Positions 34,701 to 35,577 of a stretch of 35,577 bases of DNA are shown here, piece by piece; within the stretch, counting starts at the first letter, position 1, and each line of letters begins with the position of its first letter. The translations under genes were made by a program, and so were the position numbers. The stretch covers positions 1 through 35,577 of the forward strand of contig JAFGSJ010000094.1 in the NCBI GenBank assembly GCA_016934675.1, read 5' to 3'. The notes below the pieces were generated by a model. It did not search any database. It saw nothing but the letters and a program-made list of their open reading frames with translations, and was not told the origin of the DNA. This DNA is from a bacterium. Its GTDB lineage: Bacteria > CSSED10-310 > JAFGSJ01.

Positions 34701-34839
34701 GTAATTGTTCCGGCTGCAGAGTAGTTGACGACCGCGGGTCTCTGTGCTTGCTTGCGTGCAACTGATCAGGGGGCTTTTCACAACCGCTGATTGTAAGAAT
34801 CAAGAAACTGAAAAATACCAAAGATCGAATAATGCTCAT
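31759..34839 (-). CDS. Large TPR-like helical-repeat lipoprotein (1,026 aa)
   Basis: The N-terminus MSIIRSLVFFSFLILTISGC is a lipoprotein signal (Cys20). The rest is mostly amphipathic helix, with TPR-like pairs most evident in the second half (YQTARDCINKWLHYN, MFMLEGQYEQGLEAVKPVVDS, ILAKIGRTDEAEAMFHRIYERYP). No enzymatic domain is recognised, so a periplasmic scaffold or assembly role is inferred. The start at 34839 is chosen because GAGGGA lies 7 nt before this ATG and a signal peptide begins there. The open frame extends upstream to 35274, but that part is unlikely to be coding. It probably forms its own transcript. Confidence 0.8.
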   Translation of the reverse strand: MSIIRSLVFFSFLILTISGCEKPPDQLHASKHRDPRSSTTLQPEQLLTVNDVPAETMREHLRSTYRLKPDRRFLTAVAAIHAFLSDDKMVTVECTFKDDMWILSYNDLQVGRVSETSDYPELARVLLNWSRQLLERYPLSFTSADDSSIQAEIAEFREKYLASELIEALQMIDREWQAGKHQQELLLEATRLLILLHFQAMDLTEVGDDLAGQALALLTLCKSLTESDLNREECILAWTLDYTVHAHACAQYLTENDPFRLFITRDDTKLFDIMTGKSSTQEARYLWLNRLAMKKDIDLWKYWLEKSFPDDGASLPLIKTMTLSGHFSASTESARILPELVMLSLKRKSGLPDINEQFFGLLKGSIVGETIGEFKNLILDKAGIDDHITFDALEKELAIIEQTQTGLFFSAKAHSAWYRSYFYSAVYLSGMHYLDRLASVQAAQEYARELGNSDQGTARAFQTWYKHLAEFAGGNADPRLLLGDFNVIPSIGVPLMWRSFKELEEVVAMGDPQLLQGAQLFARNLDSRPHHRVYLARLAKWYIMDLNLAEKAFTSLCQIDVSKYQQIRPLFAFLNEDSAALRTLLSDQDLELVYKADVIDYLDKLEALSESDVKQEYRKLLEQDHVDWNLWSQYSNYLEKKGEYQTARDCINKWLHYNRDERGFPYIYARTALARMFMLEGQYEQGLEAVKPVVDSCQLGAMQRYALILAKIGRTDEAEAMFHRIYERYPSSVIILASLTQLKWHRGDNAAAASLIASHRYPLQVFDWRDEIGSRFAEVYKDKPLEQGLAAFSELLALHKFEIISTSNVCTRVYQEGNPELAFQMISLLRSRNAMQDLTLKVEAYNFRKHWTDEKEAQDWLRSVIDVKMYQPLSQVAYDRQCYELLWDFIPLKPTPGPCEECVWLSRAAAYLKTKSSNTEQLKALRDYFKNDGKSIYYQLGRFLVGLTQESDVYRYVKNDKDRCSVGYYFGLKAQSEGRYNDASDWYRISIETRRQNTPAYSWAFLQLSDWNGFNRTLAVLARDHR

Positions 34840-34891
34840 GATGCTTTCCCTCATTCCTTCAAGTTCCTTTTTCCACATCACCCATTGGCAT

Positions 34892-34914
34892 ACTATCGTT
34901 CGTATAACGACAGT
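34892..34914. promoter_or_regulatory. Operator-like imperfect palindrome upstream of the helical-repeat lipoprotein
   Basis: ACTATCGTT-CGTAT-AACGACAGT is a palindrome with 8 of 9 positions matching, about 55 bp before the start codon at 34839. A possible minus-strand -10 (TATACG) falls inside it, so a dimeric repressor or activator could bind here. A transcribed hairpin is the alternative. Confidence 0.35.
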
Positions 34915-35006
34915 TACTTGATGTTGAATTACTTGAGTTCTTAGGTGGGTATTGTAGCCGGATGGGCTGGTCTTGGCAAGGAAAAAAACGAAAGTTATTT
35001 CTGGAC

Positions 35007-35052
35007 TGTCCCGAGAACAAGAACAAGGAAGAACAAGGAAGAACAAGGGACA
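35007..35052. repeat. Tandem GAACAAGGAA repeat flanked by TGTCCC/GGGACA
   Basis: About three copies of the 10-mer GAACAAGGAA (35021-35049) follow a partial copy. Short inverted arms TGTCCC (35007-35012) and GGGACA (35047-35052) bound the array. It lies between a transposase-like gene and the lipoprotein, and a further GGGACATT copy is at 35171. A mobile-element end is possible but unproven. Confidence 0.5.
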
Positions 35053-35417
35053 TTCGAATATGATCGTCTCCCACGTGAATATGGAACAACAAACCATATA
35101 ATTGTAGAATGGAACACGTTTTCTTTTGTTCATCCGCGACAGACATACTTGTTCGTGAGAAAGAAGGATAGGGACATTAAGATAAAGCATACTAATGAAT
35201 TTTTGGTGGTTTTGGGTAGATAAAGACGAAGCTTGATCAAAAAATAGAAAAATATTCCCGAAAACTCCTCTCAATCGAGAAACCGATCAGTTACTGAGGA
35301 CACACGTGTACCTTGTACTCGAATACGAATAAAGAATAATTTTCCCTAATTCTTGTGCTTGGGTGAACAGAGAGCCGTGATGACGACTTTCATGTTGACC
35401 GGGATAATAAGAAAGTG

Positions 35418-35577
35418 TCAGGTCAACTTCCGGATGGAATAGATATCCAGGAGACCTCCCGGCACAGCCGCCCGACAGGACTGGATCGGTTTGCCCTCTC
35501 GCTCCTTCTTGGTCTGAAAATACGACCGGAATTCACTGAATCGCTGCTGACAGAATTCCTTGCCACCCAGAAAAACT
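35418..35577 (-). CDS. Putative transposase, C-terminal fragment (runs off window)
   Basis: Reading inward from the right edge on the minus strand gives an open frame of 52 residues ending in TGA (35418-35420). Its segments GGKEFCQQRF, RSYFQTKKE and GGLLDIYSIRKL resemble the C-terminus of REP-associated/IS200-like transposases, which often read G-x-x-F...F...R...F...R...G...L...R-x-L. I am recalling that pattern from memory, so this is a modest match. The catalytic HUH and tyrosine residues would lie outside the window. Neighbouring repeats at 35007-35178 are consistent with a mobile element. Confidence 0.45.
   Translation of the reverse strand, partial: VFLGGKEFCQQRFSEFRSYFQTKKEREGKPIQSCRAAVPGGLLDIYSIRKLT

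Larger units (their letters stand above)
34840..35417. other. Intergenic region between the helical-repeat lipoprotein and the transposase-like gene
   Basis: These 578 bases hold a 23-bp imperfect palindrome (34892-34914), a purine-rich tandem repeat in GGGACA-type arms (35007-35052), and a second GGGACATT copy (35171-35178). Open frames through it look like shadows rather than genes. Confidence 0.55.

Noticed and set aside
34945..35223. Plus-strand open frame of 92 residues across the tandem repeat
   Set aside because: It crosses the purine-rich repeat, has no clear ribosome site and shows low-complexity content; it is likely a shadow of repeat DNA.
34840..35274. N-terminal extension of the helical-repeat lipoprotein frame
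   Set aside because: The extension lacks a ribosome site at its start, would bury the clear signal peptide beginning at 34839 and covers the palindrome region.

Overview
The window is about 35.6 kb of dense bacterial chromosome and carries no rRNA, tRNA or CRISPR array. At least four predicted lipoproteins, two exported peptidase-like proteins, clear sigma70-type promoters (TTGACA, 15-17 bp, TATAAT-like) and Shine-Dalgarno-guided starts suggest a diderm, Gram-negative-type bacterium. I cannot place it in a phylum from sequence alone. The DDDDD/PTPTPT lipoprotein linker, the very large acyl-CoA synthetase/GNAT fusion and the exported TldD-like pair suggest an undersampled environmental lineage, possibly near the former Deltaproteobacteria or Acidobacteria. 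That placement is inference.

Left part (1-15,000). The window opens with the 3' end of a group II intron (domains V and VI), whose predicted end lies a few bases outside the stop codon of a 1,546-residue AMP-binding/GNAT fusion protein on the minus strand. Divergently follow a single-domain response regulator, a small acidic conserved protein, and two tandem exported TldD/PmbA-family proteins. One of these keeps the zinc ligands (HEIFGH and a C-terminal Cys) and the other has lost them, mirroring the TldD/TldE pairing. Next come glutaminyl-tRNA synthetase (glnS), a STAS-domain protein, a sulfatase-like lipoprotein with Thr at the nucleophile position, and a lipoprotein with duplicated Ig-like domains.

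Middle part (15,000-26,100). It holds thiM-thiE (thiamine salvage), a radical SAM protein resembling the TIGR01210/COG1244 family, a coiled-coil plus FHA protein, the clamp-loader genes holA-holB (overlapping by 4 nt), a GT87-like membrane glycosyltransferase, a TrmN6-like N6-adenine methyltransferase, a tandem-ACT protein and a long coiled-coil protein.

Right part (26,100-35,577). It holds a right-handed beta-helix lipoprotein, then a minus-strand cluster of a long-chain acyl-CoA synthetase, a Rossmann/DUF2520 protein and a Sir2 deacylase. A 1,026-residue helical-repeat lipoprotein follows, then a repeat-bearing intergenic region and the C-terminal end of a putative transposase running off the window.

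The most notable signals are: (1) the synthetase/GNAT fusion, with an apparent loss of the A10 lysine and a large uncharacterised middle region; (2) the exported TldD/TldE-like pair; (3) inverted repeats without U-tracts, two of them with clear inner hairpins, at four of five convergent gene junctions, often reaching into the coding ends; (4) paired TTCACG/CGTGAA elements around the sulfatase-gene promoter. All family assignments are from reading motifs; no database search was run.
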